Source: Blastobasis lacticolella | Taxonomy: Eukaryota; Arthropoda; Insecta; Lepidoptera; Blastobasidae | Direction: 5' to 3' | NCBI GenBank assembly: GCA_905147135.1 | Contig: LR990056.1 | Location: 8,814,001-8,878,000 of the forward strand | Length of the DNA stretch: 64,000 nt | The notes under the pieces: generated by a model | Databases searched by the model: none | Seen by the model: the letters and a program-made list of their open reading frames with translations, nothing else | What the model was told of the DNA's origin: nothing | Program-made: the position numbers and the translations under genes | Shown: one piece after another, positions 24,035 through 33,884 of the stretch | Position numbering within the stretch: the first letter of the stretch is position 1 | Layout: each line of letters starts with the position of its first letter

Positions 24035-24925
24035 ATACGTTTATTTAACATACACATTACCTAAACTTATTGTTTTTTTTATTTAAAGTCAATAATTCAT
24101 GCAATATACGCAACTTAACTCAATCGTATGGCGATTCAAATGGTGCCCGTTGCTAGCGAAAAATTACAATATCTCGCTTCTTTATTCACCGACCGGTTTC
24201 ATAAAAATAGTTTTGTATAGATTAATATTGTACCTTTATTTTCTTAGCATTTTATTTTGCTCTAAAGTTATCGGTTAAGTTGTTAAAAAATAAAAATTAT
24301 TTTTGTAAAATTGTAATATAATGTTGAATATCTCTGAAACCATCATATTTACACGGTTACGTGTAAGGATAATATTGTAGTTCTTTTTATTTTGCGTAGT
24401 TTGATACCCTACACATCATACCAAGTGCAATACACTCGTTTTTAAATGCAAATTTCAAAACGCAGCGGCGGCCATGTTGGTGACGTCACAGCTGGAGAAC
24501 CAAACACATTAGAGATTGTCTCCCGGCTGTTTTTTATTCAGAATAACATACTAAAAGATGGTGCTGGTTTCCGGAAGTGAACCTTTTTTCAGTTAAGGGA
24601 AGGGACTACCTATACAAAATTCTGTTCTGGACACATAAAAAACTTCACCCAAACATAATTTCCCCGACTCTGACTCACAATCGCCAACGGTTTTAAAAGC
24701 CAAAAGGTCAAACATGCCAAGCTCGCTGCGCTCGCTTAATTATTTTACCAATCACTCCAGCTTTTTAGAACAAAAATGACAAAAATTTCGACATCGCGTC
24801 TATAGCTCATTCATTTGCTTCAGTTATTTCATACTATTTACTAACCTTTCTAAACTGCGCTCGCTCAAATATTCATTTAGAAAATCACCCCAGCTTTTTT
24901 GAATATTTGAAGCTAAGGGAAGGGA
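24035..24925 (-). repeat. right arm of the long inverted repeat
   Basis: Reverse complement of 19700-20466, ending in GAGCGAGCG-type motifs on the minus strand. Immediately beside FABP duplication block A. Confidence 0.75.
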
Positions 24926-25301
24926 CGTACATCCTGGGGCACCAGTCCATTCTGGAGTGGGCACAGCCCACTACGGAATACTACGTGGTAAGTAGAGTCG
25001 CGGGAACAGCTTGTAGTTAGATTAACAAAAGCAGCTTCGTCACGTATTGCACCAAAACAAGAGATTATCACTTGTATTTTTGTGATTAAGTGCAGTAGAT
25101 CGGTAATATGGAGTACATTACATACTTATTTTTAAATAATATCAAAGATTACTTTGTGACCAAGCATATACTTATCAGCCTAATCGGCGATTCCTGATAT
25201 TAAGCGCTCAGTAAGTACCTGAGATTGTACAATAATTTCATTCTGCGCCCGCGGTTGCATCTCTCTTGAACCCCTAAGGCCTAACTGGATATTCTGACAA
25301 C

Positions 25302-28300
25302 ATGTCGTACTTTGGCAAGGAATTCAAACTGGAAAGCCAAGACAACTTCGAAGGATTCCTCGATGCCCTAAGTAAGTTCGAAACATCCATCCTTTCTCAT
25401 TCATTAATATGAGTAGTCTCTCATTTACATCTCTTACATCTATGTTAAGACAAAGGCGCTTCCCGCCGTCTGTATCTAATACAGGGAATTTGTTTTAGTA
25501 ATAAATAAAATTGTTGGTATTCATAATATTTACATTTCTTCTATAATTTCAAGGTATGATTAAATGAGGTTGAAAGATAACATGACTTACTTTCTGTTAA
25601 TGTCTGAATCACAGAGCATAAATTTGAACGAGAAATCGGCCCACTTTGAGAAGGCAAATGGAAAAAAATATCATGTTAATAAGTATTATACCTAACATGA
25701 GCTCACGTCAAAGTAAACCTATAGGACTGAATAGTCTCTCATTTAGCGTATTTTGAGTTAGTCATAGGATATATTAAATCAATATAGACTAGATTAATGA
25801 TAAATACCTATTAGAATGTAGATTCTACGTAGACGTCTCGTCCGAGGAGTACCTTTGTGCCAAATGGCACAAAGTCCTTCCGATGAAGGTAAAGGTCTCC
25901 CGCGTTCTTTAAAGTGTCCTGTCACTACAAACGGATTTTAATGCGGTTTTTAACTTTTTAGAGGAAGATTTATAGGGTGGGCCAGTTAGTAATGTTACAA
26001 ATGCGAAAGCAACTCTCTCTCTCTGTCTGTTACGTTTCACGAGTAAACCGCTGCACCTAAGATAGTTGGGGATGGTGGATGGCATGGGGATGGAAAGATG
26101 GACATAGGCTACTTTTCAGCGGGTGTAACTGTGTGTGAAAAGCTAGTAAACTATAAATAAAAATATAAATAAGTAAATATTTCATTAACTACAATCCTGG
26201 ATTATTTAAGAAATACCTCTATTGCCTCTTCCACATTCATATACCTTCTCATATTCTGATACATTATTTAAGAGATTTCTCTTAAGAGATTATTATTAAT
26301 ATAGTTTTAATAAATATTTTTTGAGTTTGACAATTTACCTTGACAGAGACACCATCCAAGGTCTACATGCCATACAAGTTGAATCCTCAACCATTCTGAA
26401 ATACTAACATAAAATACCTAAAATTAATCAAATGACATTAAAAATAATCCAGTAAGCTAGTAAACAATATGATTCATATCTTACTTATGAATCACCACTA
26501 GCTAATTACTGATTATTTCAGCTCATAAGATAAAATCTTATGAGTCGGCACTTTTAGTATGTAACTAAGCTTCTTCGTTTTGTCATAATCATCTACTACC
26601 AGTACCAAATACCTACACGATTATGTAATAATATCATTTCAATCAAAATAAAATCTAACTCTCTGTAACTAACTACAGATGTAAGTGGAGATCAGAAGAG
26701 CGCGTTTTTGGATTACAAATCGACAACAAAATTGGTGAAAAACGGTGACTCTTATACGCTGTACACCACCAAGCCCGGAAACACCACTACAGAAATAACC
26801 TTTAAGAACGGAGTCGAATTCGATGAGAAAGTTCGCCCTGATATGATTGTGAGTACATTACTATGATGTAGCTTTTGCCTGTGACTTCGTGCCCCGATAA
26901 GCCGTGTCCCCGCGGGAACTAAAGAATGAGACAAATAATATTCTGAGAGCTGAGTGTGAGTTTTGCTTCGATTTTACTTAACTATTGCGCTTGCGTCAAA
27001 ATTAGTATAAAGAAAAAATTTCATTTACGTACCACTAGATGACGCTATACATTTTTTCATACTAATTTTCACGTCGATCGTCGTAAAGTAAAATCGAAGC
27101 AAAACTTACCCTTGAGGATATGTACTAGTATTGAACTACAACACTGCTATACAGGCCAACTTCGAGGAATATCACCTTACCGACCCAAAATATACTTTAT
27201 TTTAGTAATCAGCTTCACAACAAATTGGATGCAGCTTTTCTCTAGCGAAGTAAGCGCAAAGAATTCAGCTAGAATTTGCAGGGGTAAAAGGAAACACCAA
27301 TGTTCACCCCATCAATCTAATTACAATCATCTTGCCGTCAACGTCCCGGTTGTGCTCTCGCGTCTGTGGGGCCGGGGTCCGCTTTGACCATGACCCAGGA
27401 TTTGACAGATCAGGTGATTATAGTGGTGCGACTGCCGTCTGACCATCGTGACCCTGTTAACAAGGGAACCTGAACGGATTTAATAATGGTTACCTAGACA
27501 TGTGTTCCTGACAGGCGTGCTCCATTCTCGGCTACATCGTCACTTACCACCAGGTGAAATGGTGGGCAAATGCCTTCTAGTGTTTTTCCCTTTTCCACTA
27601 AGTGGGTTTGTTTGTCACTGAATGTTATAAAAATACTGTTCTGTTGATTCCAGTCAAAGACAAAGATCACAGTGAGCGGTGACACCTACATCATGGTTCA
27701 GAAGTTCCCTGATGGTACCGAGTTCACTTACAAGAGGGAGTTCTCCGACAACCAGCTGATAGTTGTAAGTAATTTTAGACCTTACCTTTAGAGATAATGT
27801 TAGGGGATCCGGAGACTGTTTAAACTAAAATAATATTAAAATTACTGTAAGCTATATAAATTACTGTAATCAGTGCTGCAGGACTTTAGCTCTCAGCGTA
27901 AACTGAGACTGTGCCCTTCCACACAATTTCTTTTTTCTATTATTAATATTTTATTTTGTATGTACCCTAGGTATAAGGTTCCAATATATATAACATATTA
28001 CGTTATTCTTGTGTGGAAAAATAAATATTCTTATTCTTATTCTAAACAGTTTAGCGCCCCGTGACAGTACCTAGTTTTTTACTATTATTTAATAATAGGT
28101 GTTTATGCGGGTTTCTGACGTTTCTTGCTGTTGCGCGAAGCGTAAGATTTTTTAAGACCTAAAGCAAAAAGGGGTCTGTATACAAAACGGTGCGTTTTGT
28201 TATAGACTGTGTAGACTGTGTAGACACACTGTAGAGTCTAGTCTTTGACTGTACAATCAGTGGAAGATTTAGGACAGGGGTGGCGACCCATTGGCAAGCG

Positions 28301-30046
28301 CAAAAATATTGCGACACGATAGTGTCCCTTAGATCATATAACTATATGATCTAAGTAGTGTCCCTATCGTCTTCCGGACTCCGAACGTATGTTATGTTAA
28401 CTAGTATTAGTAACATCAGTTGGTTGCCTTTCTTACTAATTACGAGTAAATACATGTAGTTATACAAAATCGTCGGTGGTCGGGCGGTTGAGTATCCGAC
28501 TCGTAAGCGAGAGGTACTGGGTTCGAATCCCGCTGATGATGACCGATGTTCTTACGATGAGGGAAAACATCGTGAAGAAACCTGCAGACAACTGAATTTG
28601 TAACATGATCCAATCTGGTCAGGTTCCCCTGGTAGCAGGGTCACGGAGTTCAGACGGTAGTCGCTCCACTGTAATTACCTGATCACCAAATCCTTGATCA
28701 TGGTCAAGGCGGACCCCGGGTCCTCGTCCTTGAGAGCACAACCGGGACATTAACGCACAGATGATTATTTTATTTTTTATTGGATTGATCGATGTACAAC
28801 ACAGACGCAATTATACCTATTCGCGATTCTACACAATATGGATTCCGCACAACTGACATTCCACACAGTCTTCAATTATACACAAACGCGTTTCTTCCTG
28901 TTCGCGATTCTACACAATATTAATTCCACACAATTGCCCGGGGTCTGCATTGACCATGATCCAGGATTGGCAGATCAAGTCATTACAGTAGAGCAACTGC
29001 CATTTGACCTGCTACCACGGGAACCTGAACATTTTGGATCATGGTTACCTACACATTCGGTCACCCGAATGAGCAAGTTTCATCATGATGTTTGTCTTCA
29101 CCCTAAGAGCATCAGTTAGTATTCAACTAATGAACTGAACGAATGAAAAATTAACAAGAAACTCAGAGAAGACGGCAGTGGGATTCAAACCCGGTCCCTC
29201 TCGCTTACGAGTCGGATACTATAACCACTAGGCCACCCATGGTTTTAAGGGCAGGTGGCCCGTTAGAGTATTGTTAATTTACACTTAAACTGGAACCAAC
29301 TGACCAAACTGGAACGCGTTGCACATAGAAGTCTCATAATAACTCTGATCCTAACTCTGATCCCACAAACCTGGTCAACGCTGAGGGCCCTGGACTGCCA
29401 TTCACACATTCGTCAACGCTGAGCACCCTAAGAATGGTTGTATTTTAACGTAGTTTAGTGGACCTAGTAAATGTTGACCAAGGTCAACTCTGGTCAACGA
29501 ACCTGGTCAACGCTGGGCACCCTGAGACTGGTTGTTTACCCAAGCTTAGAACTAGACCAGGACCTAGTAAAGGTTGACCAAGGTCAACCTCAGTCAACCA
29601 ACAAAGCATTAGACCAGGTTTGTTAAAAAGGGTTGACCTTGGTCAACCTTGACTGGTTCCACTAAACTTAGGTCCCAGGTCCCCAGCGTTGACGAATAGA
29701 TATGTGGAATAGCGAATTTGTTGAATGGCTGCAGTTGTGTGGAATTAATATTGTGTAGAATAGCGAACAGGAAGAAACGCGTCTTTGTATAATTGAAGAC
29801 TGTGTGGAATAAATAATGTGTTGAATGTCAGTTGTGCGGAATCCATATTGTGTAGAATCGCGAATAGGTAGAATTGCGTTTGTGTTGTACCTCGATCAAT
29901 CCATTTTATTGGATTTATATAAAAATAGTCGGATTCAATGTTCAATAACGTATGCAAAACGTTGTCAATAATATGTTGTTATTTTGTTTCAGACCATCAC
30001 AAAGTCCGGCTGGAGTGGCGTCGCCCGTAGAGTGTACAAAGCTTAG
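25302..30046 (+). CDS. fatty-acid-binding protein A (intracellular lipid-binding protein), 4 exons
   Basis: Cytosolic carrier of fatty acids or related ligands; a ten-strand beta barrel closed by two short helices. Exons 25302-25371, 26679-26848, 27654-27764, 29993-30046; phases 1, 0, 0 as usual in this family; 134 residues. It starts MSYFGKEFKLESQDNFEGF and ends SGWSGVARRVYKA. Other marks are KSTTKLVKNGDSYTLY in exon 2 and YKREFSDNQLIV in exon 3. Both arginines of the carboxylate-binding triad are present: R in KREF (R106 of mammalian FABPs) and R in RVY (R126), with the tyrosine. All splice sites are canonical. Intron 2 carries a SINE plus LINE tail shared with gene B; intron 3 carries two SINEs and a foldback element. 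The gene lies in a block of about 5 kb duplicated at 37886-42498. Ligand unknown. Confidence 0.92.
25925..26160 (+). repeat. dispersed non-coding repeat D in FABP A intron 1
   Basis: AAACGGATTTTAATGCGG to AAAGCTAGTAAACTATAAAT. It has a counterpart in gene B at 38835, so it predates the duplication. Confidence 0.6.
27331..27600 (-). mobile_element. Thr-like SINE part interrupted by Jockey-like LINE tail (FABP A intron 2)
   Basis: The SINE scrap (27331-27492) continues into TGTTCCTGACAGGCGTGC and CAGGTGAAATGGTGGGCAAA, the tail of the Jockey-like LINE. The same junction exists at 40500-40745 in gene B. Confidence 0.65.
28470..28765 (+). mobile_element. Thr-like SINE in FABP A intron 3
   Basis: Head TCGGTGGTCGGGCGGTTGAG with B-box GGTTCGAATCC. 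The position of the anticodon reads CGT, like tRNA-Thr. Ends GGGACATTAACGC. Confidence 0.75.
28937..29246 (-). mobile_element. Thr-like SINE interrupting a foldback element
   Basis: Minus-oriented copy, from CCCGGGGTCTGCATTGACC to the head TGGGTGGCCTAGTGGTTATA. Sits at the inner edge of the left foldback arm. Confidence 0.7.
29300..29700. repeat. GTTGACC/GGTCAAC inverted microrepeats inside the foldback
   Basis: Units such as GTTGACCAAGGTCAAC and CTGGTCAACGCTGAGCACCC occur repeatedly in both orientations (29358, 29490, 29565, 29630). Confidence 0.65.
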
Positions 30047-30283
30047 ATATAAGTATTTATTGTAACATATTTTATTTTTACTTAAATATAATTAAATCAT
30101 TTTTTCTTATCAAATTAAGTGATTTTTATGTATACACCATTGGGTACTCGCTCGCTTGTTTTACCACATTTCACTTTGGCTGTTGGTACTACCCCTGCCA
30201 TTTCATATAAACAGGTGTTATGAAGTAAAAAATGAAACTAAAGAAAACCTTAAGGTTCATATAATCCACTTTTAAATATAAGA

Positions 30284-31229
30284 ACAGGACAAGACCACAG
30301 AACCTATTCAGCTGCAGCGAGGTGTTAGACAAGGTGATGTCATATCTCCGAAGTTGTTTACCGCTGCACTGGAGGATATCTTTAGGCTTCTGGACTGGGA
30401 CGGACTTGGCATCAATATTAACGGCGAGTACCTCACGCACCTCAGATTTGCTGACGATATCGTAGTCATGGCTGAAACCCTGGAAGACTTGGGCAAAATG
30501 CTCGATGACCTCTGTAGTGCCTCTCAACAAGTAGGTCTAAAAATTAACATGGACAAGACGAAAATTATGTCGAATGTCCATGTTGTGCCTTTTCCAGTGA
30601 CAGTTGGAGGCACTCCACTTGAAGTTGTTGACGACTATACATACATTACATACCTAGGACAAATAGTCCGGCTAGGTAGGTCCAATTTCGAGAAAGAGGT
30701 CAATCGACGAATCCAACTCGGTTGGGCAGCGTTCGGGAAGCTACGCCACATATTTTCGTCCCAATTACCGCAGTGTCTCAAGACGAAGGTCTTTGACCAA
30801 TGTGTGTTGCCAGTGATGACTTACGGATCTGAAACGTGGCCACTCACTATGGGCCTCATAAGAAAGCTCACTGTTACCCAAAGGGCAATGGAAAGAGCTA
30901 TGCTCGGAGTTTCTTTGCGCGATCGAGTCAGAAATGAGGAGATCCGCAAGCGAACCAAGGTCACCGACATAGCTCTAAGGATTGCCAGACTGAAGTGGCA
31001 GTGGGCAGGGCACATAGCTCGAAGAACAGATGGCCGATGGGGCAGTAAAGTTCTAGAGTGGCGACCACGTACCGGTAGACGCAGCGTGGGTAGGCCTCCT
31101 ACAAGGTGGACCGATGACCTGGTAAGGATCGCAGGTACCAGCTGGATGCGGAAAGCACAGGACCGGTCTTTGTGGAAATCTCTGGGGGAGGCCTATGCCC
31201 AGCAGTGGGCGTCTTCTGGCTGATATGAT
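30284..31229 (+). mobile_element. RTE-like LINE copy 1, 5'-truncated
   Basis: The frame is open from 30285 to 31223 and holds RGVRQGDVISPKLF, the catalytic FADDIVVMAE, VDDYTY, GRSNFEKEVNRRIQLGWA and the terminal WQWAGHIARRTDGRWG. It ends GCTGATATGATGA, the start of the (ATG)n tail of this family. Inserted in an LTR-like repeat. Truncated at the 5' end, so not autonomous. Confidence 0.82.
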
Positions 31230-31475
31230 GAAGTATCAGAATGACCGCTGTATCCAATGATTTTGACATATACATAGAGGTGAATGGGTTTGTGCCGTTA
31301 CCAAGTTAAAGTTATAAAACCCCAATTACGGGGTCTTGCTCTCAGTTCACTCCAAACAAGTCAACGTATATGACGGTTTGACTGTCAAGCCAAGAATAAG
31401 AAAAATACCGTCGTGAGTATTTCGGAAGTGCACGAACTACTAGTTAAAAGTAAATAAAGCTGCATCTCATATTAT
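31230..31475 (+). repeat. LTR-like fragment with TATA and initiator, interrupted by an RTE LINE
   Basis: Continues the repeat begun at 30236-30275. Contains TATAAAACCCC near 31313, TCTCAGTTCACT about 30 bases on, and AATAAAGC near 31454. Homologous to 49441-49680, where no RTE is present. Confidence 0.55.
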
Positions 31476-31984
31476 TGGAAGGTCTTACTGCACCACGTCC
31501 GTAGACTTGAGACCCCAGAGACCCTAGACGTGACCCCTGTGCAGGTGACCCCGGTGGCGCGAAGAGTGCAGACGAAATTGCTTGTTAGTAGCAACCACTC
31601 ACGGAGCTAACTCTACATAGCGCTAAGCAGCATCTGGGCTGTGTTTCGTCAGAGTATTCCGTGAGCCATTCCCCCCTCGTCTGAGTGCTGTAATGTTGGT
31701 GCTCTGTAGGTTCCTGTTTTGTGTTGGACATGTTAGAGGGTTGGGCGTAACAGGTTGGCGCAGGGGCCAAGGAGACCCGATGAAACAGCTCTTGGCTGAT
31801 GGTTAAAAGGGGACCCAAACTCGGAGCATCACTTTCAACCTTCGGCCCGGGAGGCTGTCCCTAACTAACATATGTACCACGGCGGGAAACATAAACTTAT
31901 TGTTGGCCATGCGCCTGTGTCAGGCCGATAACTTTTCACCTTAGTAGTAGTAGTAGTCACTCATTGCGTAAGCCCTAGAAATAG
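31476..31984 (+). other. sequence after the LTR-like fragment, unassigned
   Basis: Contains CCCCTGTGCAGGTGACCCC and moderately GC-rich sequence without a long frame; possibly the leader of the same LTR element. No protein recognised. Confidence 0.3.
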
Positions 31985-32185
31985 GTGCTAAACCTAGATG
32001 GTATTAGGAAAGATGTCCCAGAGGCCGAAGAAGCGATGTATTGACATTGCTGAGTTGAATGCGGGTGCCAACGGCTTACGATGCGAAAATGCCGAAGACC
32101 GGGCGAAGTGGAGAAGAATTAGTAGAAAAGAGAACTCTAATAGAAGCCGGGATAGGAGCTAGGATGATAACTGATAACCGTATGC
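31985..32185 (+). mobile_element. LINE C-terminal fragment, family F
   Basis: CCGAAGAAGCGATGTATTGA, then GCCAACGGCTTACGATGCGA. Confidence 0.5.
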
Positions 32186-32559
32186 AACAATAATAGTGTT
32201 ACTATAAGGTCGGTATAAGAGGGGCAGAATGGGTGACGTCATGTGACGTTTCGGGGCTAAGCGCGGGGGCGCGGGGCAGGGAGCACAAGGGACGGCGGAC
32301 GGACGTTTCTCAGTGCGCCCGCGGACTCCGCACAGCGCGGTTGGTTATTTTGCTACGGACTCTCGGAAGAACGCACACGAGGTTTATTTACCGATGATAA
32401 ATCCCGAGGTGGAGGCTTGAAAATGTTTGCTAAAAAAATTTATAGAAGCACAGGGGTCCCCAAAGTGGGCGCCGTGGAGAGGAAGGAGGGGCGGAGTGAG
32501 GCGCTCCCATATTCTCGTCTCGAAACTAAACTTAGATGTTCATATGCACACATTAAATC

Positions 32560-32865
32560 ATCATCATCATATCAGCCGTAAGATGCCCACTGCTGGGCAT
32601 AGGCATCCCCAGATGTCCCCACAAAGGGTATTGCGCCTTCCGCATTCAGCTACGATCTTTACTAGATCGTCGGCACACCTACTCACGCTGCGTCTTCCGG
32701 TACATGATCGCCACTCGAGAACTTTCCTGCCCCATAGGCCATCTGTTTTGCGAGCTATGTGCCCTGCCCGCTTGGCAATCTTTCGAGATATGTCGGTGGC
32801 CTTAGTTCGCTTGCGGATCTCCTCATTCCTGATTCTGACATGACACTCCAAATGTAGCCCTTTCC
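32560..32865 (-). mobile_element. RTE-like LINE C-terminal fragment
   Basis: The minus frame reads RIRNEEIRKRTKATDI and RAGHIARKTDGLWGRKVLEW, as in the RTE copies, with a deletion near the end. (ATG)n tail at the low-coordinate end. Confidence 0.7.
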
Positions 32866-32909
32866 ATCGCCCTTTGGGCGACAGTGAGTTTTCTTATAAT
32901 GCCCACAGT

Positions 32910-33155
32910 GGGCCATAAAATAAAGGTTTGAAAGAACGTTTCTCGCTCGTACGATTCGGATGTGGAATGAGCTCCCAGCCACAGTATTTCCTTTGGACTA
33001 TGGCATGGGATCGTTCAAGAGGTATATTAGAGGTCTCTTCAGAGGCGGGCAACGCATTGGTTACTCCCCTGGTGTTGCTGATCTCCATAGGCGGCGGTGA
33101 CCACTTTCCACCAGGTGGCCCGCTTGCCTGTTTGTCTGTCGAATAACATAAAAAA
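32910..33155 (+). mobile_element. LINE 3' end, family E
   Basis: TTTCTCGCTCGTACGATTCG, TGGAATGAGCTCCCAGCC and CCAGGTGGCCCGCTTGCC, then poly-A at 33151. Confidence 0.65.
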
Positions 33156-33689
33156 AACATATGAAGCAAAACCTTCTTTTTGGCACCGAATTACAAATCG
33201 AGATTTAATTTTAAAAGCCATCGTCAAAGATTAGGTTTCTCGTCTCGGGATATTATACTTAATCTTGGAACAAATTCGGACATAATCTCGTGTGCATTCT
33301 TTTTCCGAGGAACGTCATCAACTGACGTTTCGCGGAAGAAAATGCTCACTGCCCCGCGCCCAGCACCCCCGCGTTCATCTACGAAAAATCACCCTCCCAC
33401 CTACCTCACCTACCGCAGGCGATATACCAGTTAAATTGTCGACCTATACCTACCCTAATCACGCCTTTATGTAAACTCTGAGCAATGCCACATTACAGTA
33501 ATTTCATACTTTCTCTTCTTTATCATGTAAAAATCCTTTTTTACGAAAATGTAGAACCTTTGTCATGTAAGTAGGTACCAAAACGTTTGGAAAGTTATCT
33601 ACATATTTACCCACCTACCTATAATTACGTGACCTAACCAAATTGAAGTTATTACATTGTTCTGTACAAAAAGAAATTTTAAAATTGTG
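33156..33689. other. unassigned stretch
   Basis: Short frames only; no recognised gene or repeat. Confidence 0.35.
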
Positions 33690-33870
33690 GTGTGTGGTGC
33701 CGCCACCTATAGAATAGCTCCACCCCATCTCTTCCTGTGGGTGTCGTAAGCGGCGACTAAGGGAATAACCCGAAAGATGGGCAGCAGCATCTTTCTGGGT
33801 ACATTTACATGTACTGCACTGCGATCGCCAACCCGCCTGCCAAGCGTGGCGATTATGATTATTATAACAT
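33690..33870 (+). repeat. S1-like repeat before RTE copy 2
   Basis: A diverged subfamily: GTGCCGCCACCTATAGAATA, GTGTCGTAAGCGGCGACTAA, CGCCTGCCAAGCGTGGCG. It abuts the RTE copy. Confidence 0.6.
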
Positions 33871-33884
33871 CATCGAGAGTGTGT

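Larger units (their letters stand above)
28775..29920. mobile_element. foldback element with long inverted ends (FABP A intron 3)
   Basis: The left arm 28780-28936 (GGATTGATCGATGTACAACA ...) and right arm 29727-29910 are inverted copies with scattered changes. The middle has many GGTCAAC/GTTGACC repeats. A SINE replaces the inner end of the left arm. No coding frame. Non-autonomous DNA-type element by structure. Confidence 0.65.
24977..30216 (+). repeat. FABP duplication block, copy A
   Basis: From GAATACTACGTGG at 24977 to AACAGGTGT near 30216 this block matches 37886-42498 in order and orientation, including promoter, exons, parts of introns and 3' flank. Differences are mainly insertions. 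Confidence 0.8.

Noticed and set aside
25208..25212. TCAGT upstream of FABP A as the transcription start
   Set aside because: It is changed in gene B (TTAAT) although the surrounding promoter is conserved, and the spacing to the nearest TATA-like sequence is too long.
28495..28540. tRNA gene (Thr-like)
   Set aside because: It is the head of a dispersed SINE present in many copies with the same body and no intact acceptor stem.
30354..31223. 289-residue frame as a host gene
   Set aside because: It is the RT and C-terminal part of an RTE LINE (FADD motif, WAGHIARR end, ATG tail).
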